64,000 nucleotides of DNA from Aggregatilinea lenta (GTDB lineage Bacteria > Chloroflexota > Anaerolineae > Aggregatilineales > Aggregatilineaceae): positions 2,728,001 to 2,792,000 of the forward strand of contig NZ_BFCB01000003.1 of the NCBI RefSeq assembly GCF_003569045.1, in the 5' to 3' direction. Under the pieces are notes generated by a model that was not told where the DNA came from, did not search any database, and worked only from the letters and a program-made list of their open reading frames with translations. Of this stretch, positions 9,725 to 19,002 are shown in pieces. The translations under genes and the position numbers were made by a program. Position 1 is the first letter of the stretch. Each line of letters begins with the position of its first letter.

Positions 9725-10861
9725 ATGTCAACTATCGGGATCGACTATACCGCCGCCTACGAGCAGGGCGCGGGCATTGGCCGCTACGTGCGTGAGTTGG
9801 TGCGCGCGCTCGCGGCGCAAGATGCGGTCAGCGCCTACCGGCTGTTCGTCGCCGGGGCGGGGCGGGGCGACCTGCCACCTGCGCCGGGATCGAACTTCGA
9901 CTGGCGGCCCACACGCATCACGCCGCTGTGGTTCGCTCGCTTGTGGCACCGCGCGCAGATCCCGCTGCCGGTGGAGGCGTTCACCGGGAGGCTGGACCTC
10001 TATCACGCGACCGACTTCACACTGCCGCCGACGCTGCCCGGCATGCGCACCCTGCTGACCGTGCACGACCTCTCGTTCGTGCGCGCGCCAGAAACGTCCA
10101 CCCCCGTGCTGAAAGCGTATCTGGACAAGGTCGTGCCGCGCTCCGTGCGCCGCGCCGACCACGTCCTGGCCGATTCGCAGGCGACGAAGGATGATCTCGT
10201 CGCACTGTACGGCACGCCGCCGGAAAAAATCACGGTGCTGCTGAGCGGCGTGGACGTGCGCTTCGGGCCGGTCGAGGATGCAGACGCGCGGCGAGCGGCG
10301 CGGGCACGTTATAATATCCCTGACGGACCGTATATTTTTTCGGTCGGCACGGTCCAGCCGCGCAAGAACTATGCCCGGCTGGCGGAAGCGCTGGCCACGC
10401 TCGGTCCGCGCTACGCGGACGTGCGATTGGTGATCGCGGGCGGGCGCGGGTGGCTCGACAGCCCGATCTATCATACGATTGAGTCGTTGGGGTTGGGCGA
10501 GCGGGTGCTGTTTACCGGCTTTGCCCGCGACGAGGACCTGCCCACACTCTATTCGGACGCGGCGTGTGTGGCCTATCCGTCGCTCTACGAGGGCTTTGGC
10601 TTCCCGGTGCTGGAAGCGATGGCGTGCGGCACACCCGTGCTCACCTCGACCGTGTCGTCGATCCCGGAGGTGGCAGGTGATGCTGCGCTCCTGGTCGATC
10701 CGTACGACGTGGACGCGATCCGCACCGGTCTGGAGCGGCTGCTCGACGACGAGACGCTGCGCGCGGACCTGATCGCGCGCGGGCTGGCGCAGGCGCGGCG
10801 CTTCACCTGGGAGCGCTCGGCACAGCATCTGATCCAGATTTATCGCAGGTTGCTAGACTGA
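9725..10861 (+). CDS. Family 4 (GT-B) glycosyltransferase
   Basis: The 378-residue protein has the GT4 layout. The N-terminal domain begins IGIDYTA and includes a glycine-rich GAGIGRYVREL. The C-terminal donor domain has FSVGTVQPRKNY (about 200-211) and the EX7E signature in EGFGFPVLEAMACGTPV (about 294-310), which binds nucleotide sugar. It probably adds a hexose or mannose-like sugar to a glycan at the cytoplasmic face of the membrane. It follows the receiver gene by 11 bases and ends the polysaccharide group. Donor and acceptor cannot be read from the sequence. Confidence 0.88.
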   Translation: MSTIGIDYTAAYEQGAGIGRYVRELVRALAAQDAVSAYRLFVAGAGRGDLPPAPGSNFDWRPTRITPLWFARLWHRAQIPLPVEAFTGRLDLYHATDFTLPPTLPGMRTLLTVHDLSFVRAPETSTPVLKAYLDKVVPRSVRRADHVLADSQATKDDLVALYGTPPEKITVLLSGVDVRFGPVEDADARRAARARYNIPDGPYIFSVGTVQPRKNYARLAEALATLGPRYADVRLVIAGGRGWLDSPIYHTIESLGLGERVLFTGFARDEDLPTLYSDAACVAYPSLYEGFGFPVLEAMACGTPVLTSTVSSIPEVAGDAALLVDPYDVDAIRTGLERLLDDETLRADLIARGLAQARRFTWERSAQHLIQIYRRLLD

Positions 10862-10879
10862 ATCCGCAGGAGGTGAACC

Positions 10880-11257
10880 ATGTCGAAGACGCCGGGCGAG
10901 AAACCCTATTTCATTTTCGATACGCATGGCGACTGGTACGCAACGCTGCTGGGCGGGTTCATCTACGGCTCGCGCGGTGACTATCTTGGCTTCGTGGAAG
11001 GCGACGAGGTCTATAAGCGGGATGGTGAATGGATCGGGAAGCTGAGCAAGGACGGGCGCATTTTGCGCAAGCGCAGTGAGCGCCGCCGCGACCTGCACCC
11101 GAATCCGCCGCGCAGCGCGCCTAAGCCGGAACGCCTGCCGCCGCGTGCGCCGCTGCCGCCGATGATGGCCGAGCTGAATTACAGCGTCATCGACGTGCTG
11201 GATGAAGACCCCGAAATCTTCAAGCGCATTTCCGATCTGCGCCCGGATATGGACTGA
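10880..11257 (+). CDS. Small protein with repeated Gly-rich beta motifs (resembles 4-fold beta-flower family)
   Basis: 125 residues with a strong AGGAGGTGAACC ribosome site. The first 60 residues contain short repeats of the form (Y/F)-hydrophobic-x-Gly-x-(Y/F), for example FDTHGDWYATL, YGSRGDYLGFV and YKRDGEWIGKL. This is the pattern of small beta proteins annotated as 4-fold beta flower; the assignment is from memory of the family pattern. A Pro/Arg-rich segment (about 68-98) and an acidic tail follow. No enzyme motif is seen. It is closely spaced with the thioesterase gene (two bases). Confidence 0.55.
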   Translation: MSKTPGEKPYFIFDTHGDWYATLLGGFIYGSRGDYLGFVEGDEVYKRDGEWIGKLSKDGRILRKRSERRRDLHPNPPRSAPKPERLPPRAPLPPMMAELNYSVIDVLDEDPEIFKRISDLRPDMD

Positions 11258-11259
11258 TC

Positions 11260-11781
11260 ATGGCTGAAAACGTGGCTGCTGCGAAGCCCGTTGCCGAGTC
11301 GCGCGTAGTGCTCTGCATGATGATGAACCCGGAGCACGCCAACGCGCTGGGCAACGTGCACGGCGGCGTGATCACCAAGCTGGCAGATGAGGCGGGCGGG
11401 CTGGCTGCGATGCGTCACGCGCGCACGCCGGTGGTGACGGTCGCCATCGACTCGATGACCTTCGAGGAGCCGATCTACGTTGGCAACATGGTCACGCTGA
11501 CCGCCGAACTGACCTACACCGGGCGCACGTCGATGGAGGTGCGCGTGTCGGTCATGGCCGAGGATCCGCTGACGGGCTATACGGTGCACACGAATCTGGC
11601 CTATCTCGTGTACGTCGCCATCGACAGCCAGGGCCGTCCGCATCCGGTCCCGCCGCTGCGGGTCGAGACGCCCGAAGAGCAGATGCGCTATGCGCGTGCC
11701 AAAGAGCGCCAGGATCAGCGCAAGCAACGCCACCAGTACGAGCAGGCTGCCCGGCAGCGCACATCGCGGGACGAGACGTAA
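11260..11781 (+). CDS. Acyl-CoA thioesterase, YciA/BFIT-type hot-dog protein
   Basis: The 173 residues form a single hot-dog domain. NPEHANALGNVHGGVITKLADEAG contains the N-x-HGG motif with the Asp two turns later that activates water in YciA/ACOT-type enzymes. DSMTFEEPIYVGN and EVRVSVMAED are also typical. These enzymes hydrolyse acyl-CoA to free acid and CoA. The last 30 residues are highly charged (KERQDQRKQRHQ) and extend past the usual domain end. Confidence 0.88.
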   Translation: MAENVAAAKPVAESRVVLCMMMNPEHANALGNVHGGVITKLADEAGGLAAMRHARTPVVTVAIDSMTFEEPIYVGNMVTLTAELTYTGRTSMEVRVSVMAEDPLTGYTVHTNLAYLVYVAIDSQGRPHPVPPLRVETPEEQMRYARAKERQDQRKQRHQYEQAARQRTSRDET

Positions 11782-11790
11782 AGGGACGCT

Positions 11791-12972
11791 ATGGCCGATC
11801 AACGCCCGGAACCGCACGACGAACTCGAACGCTCGCGCCTGCTGGACATGCTGAGCGAGACAGTTGCGGGGCGTATTCTGCGCACCTCTGCGCCCGACCT
11901 GGGGCTGGCGGAGCATATGCCGTATCCTTTCCTGGCTATGGTGGGGCAGACCGAGATGCGCACGGCGCTGTTGCTCTCCGTGATCAACCCGGCGGTGGGC
12001 GGCGTGTTGCTGATCGGCCCGCGCGGTACAGGTAAGACCACGTGCGTGCGCAGCCTGACCGATCTGCTGCCGTATGTCGAGGTCAGCTTATGCCCGGAAG
12101 GCTGCCTGCCGTTCGACGTGGATGCGGAAGGCAGCCCAGCGGTGTGCCCCGACTGCCAGCGCAAGCTGGACGCGGGCGAGCCGATCTCCACCTACGAGCC
12201 GGTGCGTCTGATCGAGTTGCCGCTGAACGCGCGCCTGGAAGACGTGGTGGGCGGCATCAACGAGCGCATCGCCGTGCAGCAGAGTCGGGTCCGGCTGGAG
12301 CGCGGCATCCTGGCACGCGCCGACCAGAATCTGCTCTACATCGACGAAGTGAATTTGCTCGACGACCCGATCGTGGACGCGATCCTCGACGCGGCGGCGC
12401 AGGGCAGCTACACGGTGCGTCGCGGCGCGATGGTTGGCACGTACCGCTCGAGCTTCGTGCTGATCGGCTCGATGAATCCCGAAGAGGGCCGTCTTCGCCC
12501 GCAGATCATGGACCGCTTTGGGCTGCGTGTGCCAGTGCAGGGCCTGTCCGACCTGGCACAGCGCTACGAGGTCTACCAGCGCGTGCGGCGCTACCAGACT
12601 AACCGGCGTAAGTTTGTCGCAGAGTGGGCGTCATTGACTTCTGCCGCACATGAGGAGATCCTCTTCGCGCGCGAGCTGCTCAAGGACACGACGCTGAGCG
12701 AAGACGCGGTCGAGGTCGGGCTGGCGCTGATCCAGAACCTGGGCATCGACTCGCACCGCGCCGAGTACGTGATGTTCGAGGCGGCGCGGGCGCATGCCGC
12801 CGCCGATGGGCGCGACGTCGCGGACGTCGCGGACATTCGTCGCGTGGCGCCGATGGCGCTGCGGCAGCGACGATCGCAGTTCATGACCGATTATTTCAAC
12901 CGCCAGATGGAAGAGGACGAGAGCATCCAGACCCAGATCGACGCGCTGGCGGGCGACTCCGCAACAGATTGA
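11791..12972 (+). CDS. AAA+ ATPase of the magnesium-chelatase subunit I (BchI/ChlI) type
   Basis: The 393-residue protein has Walker A GPRGTGKT (76-83), Walker B LLYIDEVN (181-188), a sensor region GSMNPEEG and the C-terminal helical lid, all in BchI/ChlI order. A Cys-bearing insert follows Walker A (Cys101, Cys105, Cys119, Cys122), as in BchI proteins with a CPxxC...CxxC loop. In phototrophs this subunit drives Mg insertion into protoporphyrin, but no H or D subunit or pigment gene is visible here. It may serve another chelatase or a MoxR-like remodelling role. The gene ends overlapping the region of the next start. Confidence 0.85.
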   Translation: MADQRPEPHDELERSRLLDMLSETVAGRILRTSAPDLGLAEHMPYPFLAMVGQTEMRTALLLSVINPAVGGVLLIGPRGTGKTTCVRSLTDLLPYVEVSLCPEGCLPFDVDAEGSPAVCPDCQRKLDAGEPISTYEPVRLIELPLNARLEDVVGGINERIAVQQSRVRLERGILARADQNLLYIDEVNLLDDPIVDAILDAAAQGSYTVRRGAMVGTYRSSFVLIGSMNPEEGRLRPQIMDRFGLRVPVQGLSDLAQRYEVYQRVRRYQTNRRKFVAEWASLTSAAHEEILFARELLKDTTLSEDAVEVGLALIQNLGIDSHRAEYVMFEAARAHAAADGRDVADVADIRRVAPMALRQRRSQFMTDYFNRQMEEDESIQTQIDALAGDSATD

Positions 12973-12980
12973 GGGTGAGC

Positions 12981-13637
12981 ATGGCTTTTGGGCGACGCAG
13001 TGGGTGGATTCTGGCCGCAATGGCGCTGGCGCTGCTGTGTTATTACCTACCGTGGTTTGTGCACCAGTCTGCCGGGTTCACCACCAATGCCTATGATCTG
13101 GCCGAGTGGAGCAGCCTGCACCCCGCGACGCGCAGCAGCAATCCGCCGCTGCTGACCAGCTTCCTGCTGCGCCTGCCGCACGTGCTGCTGCTGTTCGCGG
13201 CAGGGATCGCGGCCAACGGCCTGCGCGACGAGCGACTGCGTTGGATCGTGCGCGCGGTGGCGCTGCTGCTGGTGCTGCGTCTGGTCCCGCCAGTCGAGTT
13301 CTTCCGCGACGAATCCGCCGATCCCAATTACCGCCAGATGCTGCTGCTCACGGTGATGGGTGGCGGGCTGGTGCTGGTCTCGCTGGTGGTGCGGCCAGGG
13401 CGCGCGGCGCAGGGACTGATTGCGGCATCACTAATGGGCGGAGTGGGTGCGGGGTTATGGGGTCTGTCGCGCGCGGGCGAGCTGCTGTACAACTTCGAGA
13501 TCGACGTACAGATCGGGGCAGGGGCGTATGGGCTGGCGATGTTTGCGGCGCTGGCGGCGGGCGTGGCGCTGTGGCCCGATCGCAGCGCGCGCCGCACGAG
13601 TATTTCTCCCATACGTGCGCTGCCGGATCGGGCCTGA
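12981..13637 (+). CDS. Hypothetical multi-pass membrane protein
   Basis: I do not recognise the family. The 218 residues contain about six hydrophobic segments (roughly 8-24, 62-80, 88-105, 120-138, 143-160, 180-196). The first loop (YLPWFVHQSAGFTTNAYDLAEW) looks extracytoplasmic. The ATG at 12981 with GAGGG just upstream is preferred to a TTG at 12969 that overlaps the preceding stop. The close spacing to the BchI-like ATPase suggests co-transcription, though nothing shows a shared function. Confidence 0.65.
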   Translation: MAFGRRSGWILAAMALALLCYYLPWFVHQSAGFTTNAYDLAEWSSLHPATRSSNPPLLTSFLLRLPHVLLLFAAGIAANGLRDERLRWIVRAVALLLVLRLVPPVEFFRDESADPNYRQMLLLTVMGGGLVLVSLVVRPGRAAQGLIAASLMGGVGAGLWGLSRAGELLYNFEIDVQIGAGAYGLAMFAALAAGVALWPDRSARRTSISPIRALPDRA

Positions 13638-13650
13638 CCATAACAGCCTG

Positions 13651-13681
13651 ACAAAAAAGGCGATTGAGGAGTCAATCGCCG
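13651..13681 (-). terminator. Terminator of acpP
   Basis: A perfect nine-base inverted repeat (GGCGATTGA at 13659-13667 and TCAATCGCC at 13672-13680) with a four-base loop is followed on the minus strand by TTTTTTG. It sits 41 bases past the acpP stop. It could also serve the convergent membrane-protein gene on the plus strand, but no T-run follows on that side. Confidence 0.85.
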
Positions 13682-13721
13682 GACTTTCGTACTTGATGCT
13701 AGACCCTGGCAGAGCGGTCGT

Positions 13722-13964
13722 TTAGCTCTTCAGCATTTGGGTGTCGATGTAGGTGATGGCGTCGCCTACGGTCTTGATCTTCTGGGCTTCCTCATCGGAA
13801 ATTTCGCCACCGAACTCGTCTTCAAAGGCCATGATCAGCTCGACCAGGTCGAGCGAATCGGCCTCAAGTTCTTCACGGAAACGAGCTTCCGGCGCTACTT
13901 TCTCCGCGTCGACACCCAGCAGCTCAACGATGATATCCGTTACCCGCTCCTGAGTTGATGCCAT
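13722..13964 (-). CDS. acpP: Acyl carrier protein
   Basis: The 80-residue protein is acidic and helical, with the phosphopantetheine attachment motif [10 protein letters not shown] (Ser at about 37), the standard DSL signature. It carries growing acyl chains in fatty-acid synthesis in the cytoplasm. AGGAAAC precedes the ATG on the minus strand. The gene is monocistronic here, between its own terminator and a divergent isomerase gene; other fatty-acid genes are not in the window. Confidence 0.96.
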   Translation of the reverse strand: MASTQERVTDIIVELLGVDAEKVAPEARFREELEADSLDLVELIMAFEDEFGGEISDEEAQKIKTVGDAITYIDTQMLKS

Positions 13965-14018
13965 GGTTGTTTCCTCCAGTTTTGATTTGGCTCAGAGTTG
14001 GCGCTTACGAGCAGTGTT

Positions 14019-14047
14019 TTATTAGCATTTACCGGCTCATTGTACAA
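14019..14047 (-). promoter_or_regulatory. Candidate acpP promoter
   Basis: On the minus strand TTGTAC (14047-14042) and TAATAA (14024-14019) are separated by 17 bases, about 55 bases before the acpP start. The -10 match is only partial. Confidence 0.35.
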
Positions 14048-14160
14048 CGAGGCCGATAGGCTGAACAGGGATATTTTGCTATAGTCTGTTCGCTAAGCTG
14101 AGTTTACACATTCAGCCGCTTGCTGTCCACAATGCTCTACATCACAAGGAACACCACCCT

Positions 14161-15204
14161 ATGTCGAAAGTTACGGATGCCGCGCTGACCGAACGGCGCA
14201 AAGATGATCATATCCGCATTAACCTGGAAGAACAGGTCCAGTTCCCGCGCCTGACCACGGGTTTGGAGCATTATCGCTTCCTGCATCAGGCCGTGCCGGA
14301 GCTGGATCTGGCGACGGTGGATACGAGCCTGACGTTGTTCGGCAAACGGCTGAACGCGCCGATCTTGATCTCGTCCATGACCGGCGGCACGGAGCGCGCG
14401 CAAAACATCAACCGTACGCTGGCCGCTGCTGCGCAGGAGGCGGGCGTCGCGATGGGGCTGGGATCGATGCGCGCCGCAATCGAGGACGACTCGCTGGCAG
14501 TGACCTACCGCGTGCGTGAAGTTGCGCCGGATATTCTGCTGTTCGCCAACCTGGGCGCGGTCCAGTTGAACTACGGCTACGGGATCGAGCAGTGCCGCCA
14601 TGCGGTGGATCTGGTCCAGGCGGATGCGCTGATTCTGCACTTCAACGCGCTGCAGGAAGCCGTACAGCCGGAGGGTGACGGCAACTTCGCCGGGCTGCTG
14701 GAGCAGATCGAGGCGATCTGCCGCCAGCTCGACGTGCCTGTCATCGCCAAAGAAGTGGGCTGGGGCTTCTCCGCACAGGCGGTGCGCCAGCTTGCCGAGG
14801 CGGGCGTTGCGGCGATTGACGTCGCCGGGGCGGGCGGCACTTCGTGGAGCGAAGTCGAGTACTTCCGCGCGCCGGATGCGCGCCACGCCAACGTCGCGCG
14901 CGCGTTTGCCGACTGGGGCATCCCGACCGCTCACGGCATCCGCCACGCGCGATCCGCTGCACCCGATCTGCCGGTGTTTGCCAGCGGCGGCCTGCGCGAC
15001 GGGGTTGATATCGCTAAGTGCATCGCATTGGGCGCAGACCTGGGCGGCATCGCGGGGCCATTCCTTAAAGCGGCGGCGGAGTCACAGGACGTGGTAGCGC
15101 ATTTGATTTGGGAATTGGCGACGGAGATCCGCATTGCGATGTTTGCCAGCGGCGCGGGCACGCTCGGCGAACTGAAGCAGACGCCTCTGCTGCACGAGGA
15201 TTAG
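14161..15204 (+). CDS. fni: Type 2 isopentenyl-diphosphate delta-isomerase
   Basis: The 347-residue protein is a TIM-barrel flavoenzyme that interconverts IPP and DMAPP using FMN and reduced pyridine nucleotide. Signature stretches are the N-terminal RRKDDHIRI (about 12-20), ISSMTGG (about 75-81), GLGSMRAA (about 106-113), KEVGWGFS (about 197-204) and the phosphate-binding SGGLRDG plus [11 protein letters not shown] (about 278-301). It would supply DMAPP for the carotenoid pathway encoded at 53-56.7 kb. Its TAG stop overlaps the TAA stop of the convergent lipoprotein gene by two bases (TTAG). Confidence 0.93.
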   Translation: MSKVTDAALTERRKDDHIRINLEEQVQFPRLTTGLEHYRFLHQAVPELDLATVDTSLTLFGKRLNAPILISSMTGGTERAQNINRTLAAAAQEAGVAMGLGSMRAAIEDDSLAVTYRVREVAPDILLFANLGAVQLNYGYGIEQCRHAVDLVQADALILHFNALQEAVQPEGDGNFAGLLEQIEAICRQLDVPVIAKEVGWGFSAQAVRQLAEAGVAAIDVAGAGGTSWSEVEYFRAPDARHANVARAFADWGIPTAHGIRHARSAAPDLPVFASGGLRDGVDIAKCIALGADLGGIAGPFLKAAAESQDVVAHLIWELATEIRIAMFASGAGTLGELKQTPLLHED

Positions 15205-15707
15205 GGCGCGGGGCCGGTTCCGGGATCGTCGAGCTGGACCGCCTCACTGAGCGCGTCCCCGGCTGAACTGGCCGCCAGCCGTGCCTCACGGATCGTTTCA
15301 GGAGCCGGGGCACTGCGTGCGCTGCTGCATTCGGCCTGCCACAGGCTGACCGCCTGCCCGGTGTCGATCGCCGCACGGCGCAGAAGGGCGGCCTGGGCTT
15401 CGTAATGTGTCTCGCCCGCCGCACTGATGCTGGCCGGGTCGGGCACGGCGGGGTAGTCGCCGCATTGGACCGTTTCGCCGTTCGCGAGGCTTTCCCACAC
15501 CGCCAGAATGGACTCCTGCGCGGCGCTCAGCGTCTCGTACTGTGCTTGCAGGCGCAGCCCAATGGGGGAGGCCGTCGGGGGTGCGGTGGGCGTCGGAGTG
15601 ATCGCGGGCGTGTTGGTCGCCCGCAGGCCATCGCCTTCCGACGACGATCCGCATGCCGCCAGCAGCCCGACCAGCCCAATTACGATCATGACGCGCCAGC
15701 GCTGCAT
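15201..15707 (-). CDS. Hypothetical lipoprotein
   Basis: The ATG at 15707 opens a lipoprotein signal: MQRWR, a hydrophobic stretch and the lipobox LLAAC (Cys at about 19). A GGGGAGAG ribosome site precedes it. A Ser/Thr/Pro-rich linker (about 28-50) follows, then a helical region with three Cys residues. I recognise no family. It starts 13 bases after the hemW stop, so the two are likely co-transcribed. Confidence 0.65.
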   Translation of the reverse strand: MQRWRVMIVIGLVGLLAACGSSSEGDGLRATNTPAITPTPTAPPTASPIGLRLQAQYETLSAAQESILAVWESLANGETVQCGDYPAVPDPASISAAGETHYEAQAALLRRAAIDTGQAVSLWQAECSSARSAPAPETIREARLAASSAGDALSEAVQLDDPGTGPAP

Positions 15708-15720
15708 CTCATTCTCTCCC

Positions 15721-16932
15721 CTAGACGAACGCCTCAAACACTAAATTGCCCAGCAGCCGCCCGCGCGGCGTCAGGCGGACGTGACTGCCGGACTGTTCCA
15801 GCAGGCCGTCGCGGATCAACTGGCGGATCTGCTCGCCGTACACGGCCCACAGACCCTGTCCGGTGCGCGCCTGGAACGTCTCCGCTTCGACGCCGGTCCG
15901 GGTGAGACGCAGGCCGGTGACCATGATCTCGGCCATTTCGTCTTGCGCGTCGATGGCTTCGCTGTCCAGCCAAGCGGCGGTGCGCGGGAACGGTAGTGGC
16001 GGCGGCTGGACCATCATGCGCGCGATGTAGTCCGCTGGGCGCAGCACGGTCGAGTAGCGCAGGCCGCCAGCGTAGCCGTGTGCGCCCGCGCCCAGGCCCA
16101 GGTAGGGCAGATCGCGCCAGTATTGCAGGTTATGCTCGCACTCGTAGCCGGGTTTGGCCCAGTTGCTGATCTCATACTGCTCGAATCCGGCTCTCGCCAG
16201 TCGTTCGATAGCCCATTCGTACATATCCGCCGCCAGATCCGCGTCCGGTGGCTCGACCTGTCCGCGTGCGACCCAGCGCTGCATCGGCGTGCCGTCCTCG
16301 ATGCCGAGGCTGTACATTGACAGGTGCTCCGGCTGCATGCTGAGCGCGGCGTCGAGGCTGGTTTGCCACATGGCGAATGTCTGGCCCGGGTTGCCGTAGA
16401 TCAGGTCCAGCGAGAGGTTGTCGAACCCGGCGCGACGCGCGAGACGCACGGTGTCACGCACGTCGTCAGCGGTGTGCCCGCGTGCGAAGAGTTTCAGCTC
16501 GCTGGCGTGCGCCGACTGCATGCCGATGCTGATCCGGTTGATTCCGATCTGGCGGAGGGCTTTCAGCGCGTCGAGGTCGACCGTCGCGGGATTCGTTTCC
16601 AGCGTAACCTCGGTCGGTTCGGCCAGTGTGAACGCATCTGCGCACGCGGCGAGGACCTCCACCAGTAAGTCCGGCGGGACAAGGCTCGGCGTGCCGCCGC
16701 CGAAGTAGATCGTGTGCGCCGCGCGGCGTTCCGTGCCGCCCACGACGCGGATCTCGTGGGCCAGCGCGCGCGTATAGGGTTCGATCAGCCTGTCCAGGCC
16801 GGTGTAGGTGTTGAACGCGCAGTAGGTGCAGCGCGTCCGGCAGAACGGGATGTGCAGGTACAGCGCCAGGCTTGGCGCTGCCGGAACGGGAGCCAATTCT
16901 GGCGTGATTGTCACGTGTGCTGCATGCTCCAT
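15721..16932 (-). CDS. hemW: HemW-like radical SAM protein (coproporphyrinogen oxidase-like)
   Basis: The 403-residue protein has the radical SAM cluster motif CRTRCTYCAF about 25 residues from the chosen ATG (16932); the residue after the last Cys-x is Phe, as in HemW, not Cys as in true HemN. It also has YFGGGTPSLV, the SAM-binding ETNPATVD and the C-terminal winged-helix domain ending in LLGNLVFEAFV. HemW proteins bind heme and act as heme chaperones for respiratory enzymes; many are misannotated as oxygen-independent CPO. A longer frame up to 16956 exists but would cross part of the divergent promoter region. Confidence 0.9.
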   Translation of the reverse strand: MEHAAHVTITPELAPVPAAPSLALYLHIPFCRTRCTYCAFNTYTGLDRLIEPYTRALAHEIRVVGGTERRAAHTIYFGGGTPSLVPPDLLVEVLAACADAFTLAEPTEVTLETNPATVDLDALKALRQIGINRISIGMQSAHASELKLFARGHTADDVRDTVRLARRAGFDNLSLDLIYGNPGQTFAMWQTSLDAALSMQPEHLSMYSLGIEDGTPMQRWVARGQVEPPDADLAADMYEWAIERLARAGFEQYEISNWAKPGYECEHNLQYWRDLPYLGLGAGAHGYAGGLRYSTVLRPADYIARMMVQPPPLPFPRTAAWLDSEAIDAQDEMAEIMVTGLRLTRTGVEAETFQARTGQGLWAVYGEQIRQLIRDGLLEQSGSHVRLTPRGRLLGNLVFEAFV

Positions 16933-16958
16933 TGGGGCGCCCTTGTACTGCGACACAA

Positions 16959-16987
16959 TTGCGTTAACTATACCGGATCACTATAAT
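16959..16987 (+). promoter_or_regulatory. Promoter of the kinase/phosphatase operon
   Basis: TTGCGT (16959-16964), a 17-base spacer and a perfect TATAAT (16982-16987) lie about 85 bases upstream of the kinase ATG. This is the best sigma-70 match seen in the window. The leader is about 75 bases long. Confidence 0.7.
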
Positions 16988-17071
16988 AGCCAGAAACCTT
17001 CTCGAAGGCTGTACGGAGAGTCTACGATTTGCCCCTATTCGCTCACAACACCGTGATCAAAGGTCGTCTGA

Positions 17072-18982
17072 ATGGTTGATACGCAGAAATTTGCTAAGAA
17101 CTTGCCGGAAAATCCGGGGGACAGCGCGCTTCAGCCGGGCGCGGTGTTGCAAGGCCGTTACCGGATCACCGGCGTGATCGGTGTTGGGGGAATGGGGTCG
17201 GTTTATCAGGCGCGCGACTTACGCTTCCCGAACGTGACGCGCCACGTCGCTGTGAAGGAAATGCTCAACCTCACCAGCGACCAGAGTATGCGCGAGATGA
17301 CACTGCGCACGTTCGAGCGCGAGTCGGACATGCTCGCGTCGCTGAACCATCCTGCCGTGCCCGAAATCTACGACTACTTCTCCAACCGCGACCGGGCCTA
17401 TCTGGTCATGGAGTATATCAACGGGCGCGACCTGGAAGCGATCATCAACTCGGTGGCCGATTACGTGCCGACCGATACCGTGCTGCAGTGGACGATTGAG
17501 CTGTGCGACGTGCTGGGCTACCTGCACCAGCACCAGCCGGAGCCGATCATCTTCCGTGACGTGAAGCCTTCGAACATCATGATCGACCAACACGGGCGCA
17601 TGCGGCTGGTGGACTTCGGCATTGCCAAGACGTTCCAGGTGGGGCAGAAGGGCACCATGATCGGAACGGAAGGTTACTGCGCGCCGGAGCAGTATCGCGG
17701 CGAGGCTAGCCCGGCCAGCGATGTGTACGGGATCGGCGCGACGATTCACCACATCCTCACGCGCCGCGATCCGCGCCTGGAGCCGCCGTTTTCGTTTGCG
17801 GAACGGCCCATCCGCGAAGTCAATCCCGGCGTGTCGCCCGAATTCGATGCGGCCGTTATGAAGGCGCTCGCGTTCGAGTCCGGCGAGCGGTACGCCAACG
17901 CGGCGGAGATGAAGGACGCGCTGGACGAGCTGAACAAGCCGCAGTACCCCGGCCTGAATATCCAACGCCCGCCCGCTAGCCCCGAAGCTGACACGGGCGA
18001 GTGGGGCCAGGTGGAGGAGAACTCACGCGAACTGTGGCGCTTCCAGTGCGAAGACGAGGTGCGCTCGTCGCCGCTCGTCTACCAGGGCGTGCTGTACGTC
18101 GGCGCATATGACAATAATCTGTATGCCGTCAATATTAAGGACGGAACGTTCCGCTGGAAGTATCCGTCAGAAGCGGCGATTGGCTCGTCTCCAGCCATCG
18201 CGCAGAGCGAAAGCCTGGTGCTGTTTGGCTCGACCGACCAACTGCTCTACGCCGTGGACATTCGCGTCGGGCAGTTGAGCTGGACGGTACCCACCCAGGG
18301 GCCGGTGCAGTCATCGCCGGCGGTGGCGCACGGACACGCGTTTTTCGGCAGCGACGATGGCACGCTTTACGCGGTGCGGCTGGCGACAGGGCGCATTCAA
18401 TGGCGTTGGGCGGGCGGCGTGCCGATCCGCTCGCGTCCGTTGGTGACGGAAGAAATTATCGTCACCGGATCAGACTCCGGTGACGTGGTGGGCATCGACC
18501 TGTCGGGTCAGATGTCGTGGCGCTTCAAGGCCAAGCGCGCGGTCGTGTCGTCGCCCGTGGAGCACGACGGCATTGTGCTGTTTGGCTCGATGGACTGGCA
18601 CATTTACGCCCTCGACATTATGCGCGGCTGGAAGGTGTGGGCCTACCGGACCGGAAAACCGATCGTGTCGTCACCGGCAGTCGGGGACGGCAAAGTGTTC
18701 ATCGGGTCTACGGACGGCAAGCTCTACGCCATCGATATTGCCAGCGGTAAAGAACGCTGGCATTACGAAACCGAGGGGCAGATCACCTCGTCGCCGGTTT
18801 TTGCTGAGGATGCCGTGTATTTTGGTGGTATTGACGGCAAAGTGTACAGTCTCGACGCGAAGAATGGACGCTTGCGCTGGACTCATGAAACCGGAGGGCC
18901 GGTTCCTTCGTCACCTGCGATCCATGATGGCATCGTGTATATCGGCTCTATGGATCACTATGTTTATGCGCTCAGAGCGTAA
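17072..18982 (+). CDS. Hanks-type Ser/Thr protein kinase with C-terminal eight-bladed PQQ-like propeller
   Basis: 636 residues. The kinase domain (about 28-290) has the glycine loop GVGGMGSV (37-44), Lys62 in VAVKE, the catalytic FRDVKPSN (Asp163), DFG at 181-183 and APEQYRG. It looks fully active. After a short linker, residues about 318-636 contain eight repeats of the form SSP(x)8-10-GSxDxxLYA(V/I/L), which would make one eight-bladed propeller. There is no membrane segment between the two, unlike many PASTA or propeller kinases, so the propeller should be cytoplasmic and bind a soluble ligand or partner. It is first in a six-gene run ending at a terminator at 23137; the next gene encodes the opposing phosphatase. 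Confidence 0.93.
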   Translation: MVDTQKFAKNLPENPGDSALQPGAVLQGRYRITGVIGVGGMGSVYQARDLRFPNVTRHVAVKEMLNLTSDQSMREMTLRTFERESDMLASLNHPAVPEIYDYFSNRDRAYLVMEYINGRDLEAIINSVADYVPTDTVLQWTIELCDVLGYLHQHQPEPIIFRDVKPSNIMIDQHGRMRLVDFGIAKTFQVGQKGTMIGTEGYCAPEQYRGEASPASDVYGIGATIHHILTRRDPRLEPPFSFAERPIREVNPGVSPEFDAAVMKALAFESGERYANAAEMKDALDELNKPQYPGLNIQRPPASPEADTGEWGQVEENSRELWRFQCEDEVRSSPLVYQGVLYVGAYDNNLYAVNIKDGTFRWKYPSEAAIGSSPAIAQSESLVLFGSTDQLLYAVDIRVGQLSWTVPTQGPVQSSPAVAHGHAFFGSDDGTLYAVRLATGRIQWRWAGGVPIRSRPLVTEEIIVTGSDSGDVVGIDLSGQMSWRFKAKRAVVSSPVEHDGIVLFGSMDWHIYALDIMRGWKVWAYRTGKPIVSSPAVGDGKVFIGSTDGKLYAIDIASGKERWHYETEGQITSSPVFAEDAVYFGGIDGKVYSLDAKNGRLRWTHETGGPVPSSPAIHDGIVYIGSMDHYVYALRA

Positions 18983-19002
18983 TTCACACCGGAGAACTGG
19001 TT

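Noticed and set aside
11791-12972. Evidence that the organism is phototrophic (BchI-like gene plus carotenoid genes)
   Set aside because: No reaction-centre, chlorosome or other bacteriochlorophyll genes are visible, and BchI-like ATPases and carotenoids occur in non-phototrophs.
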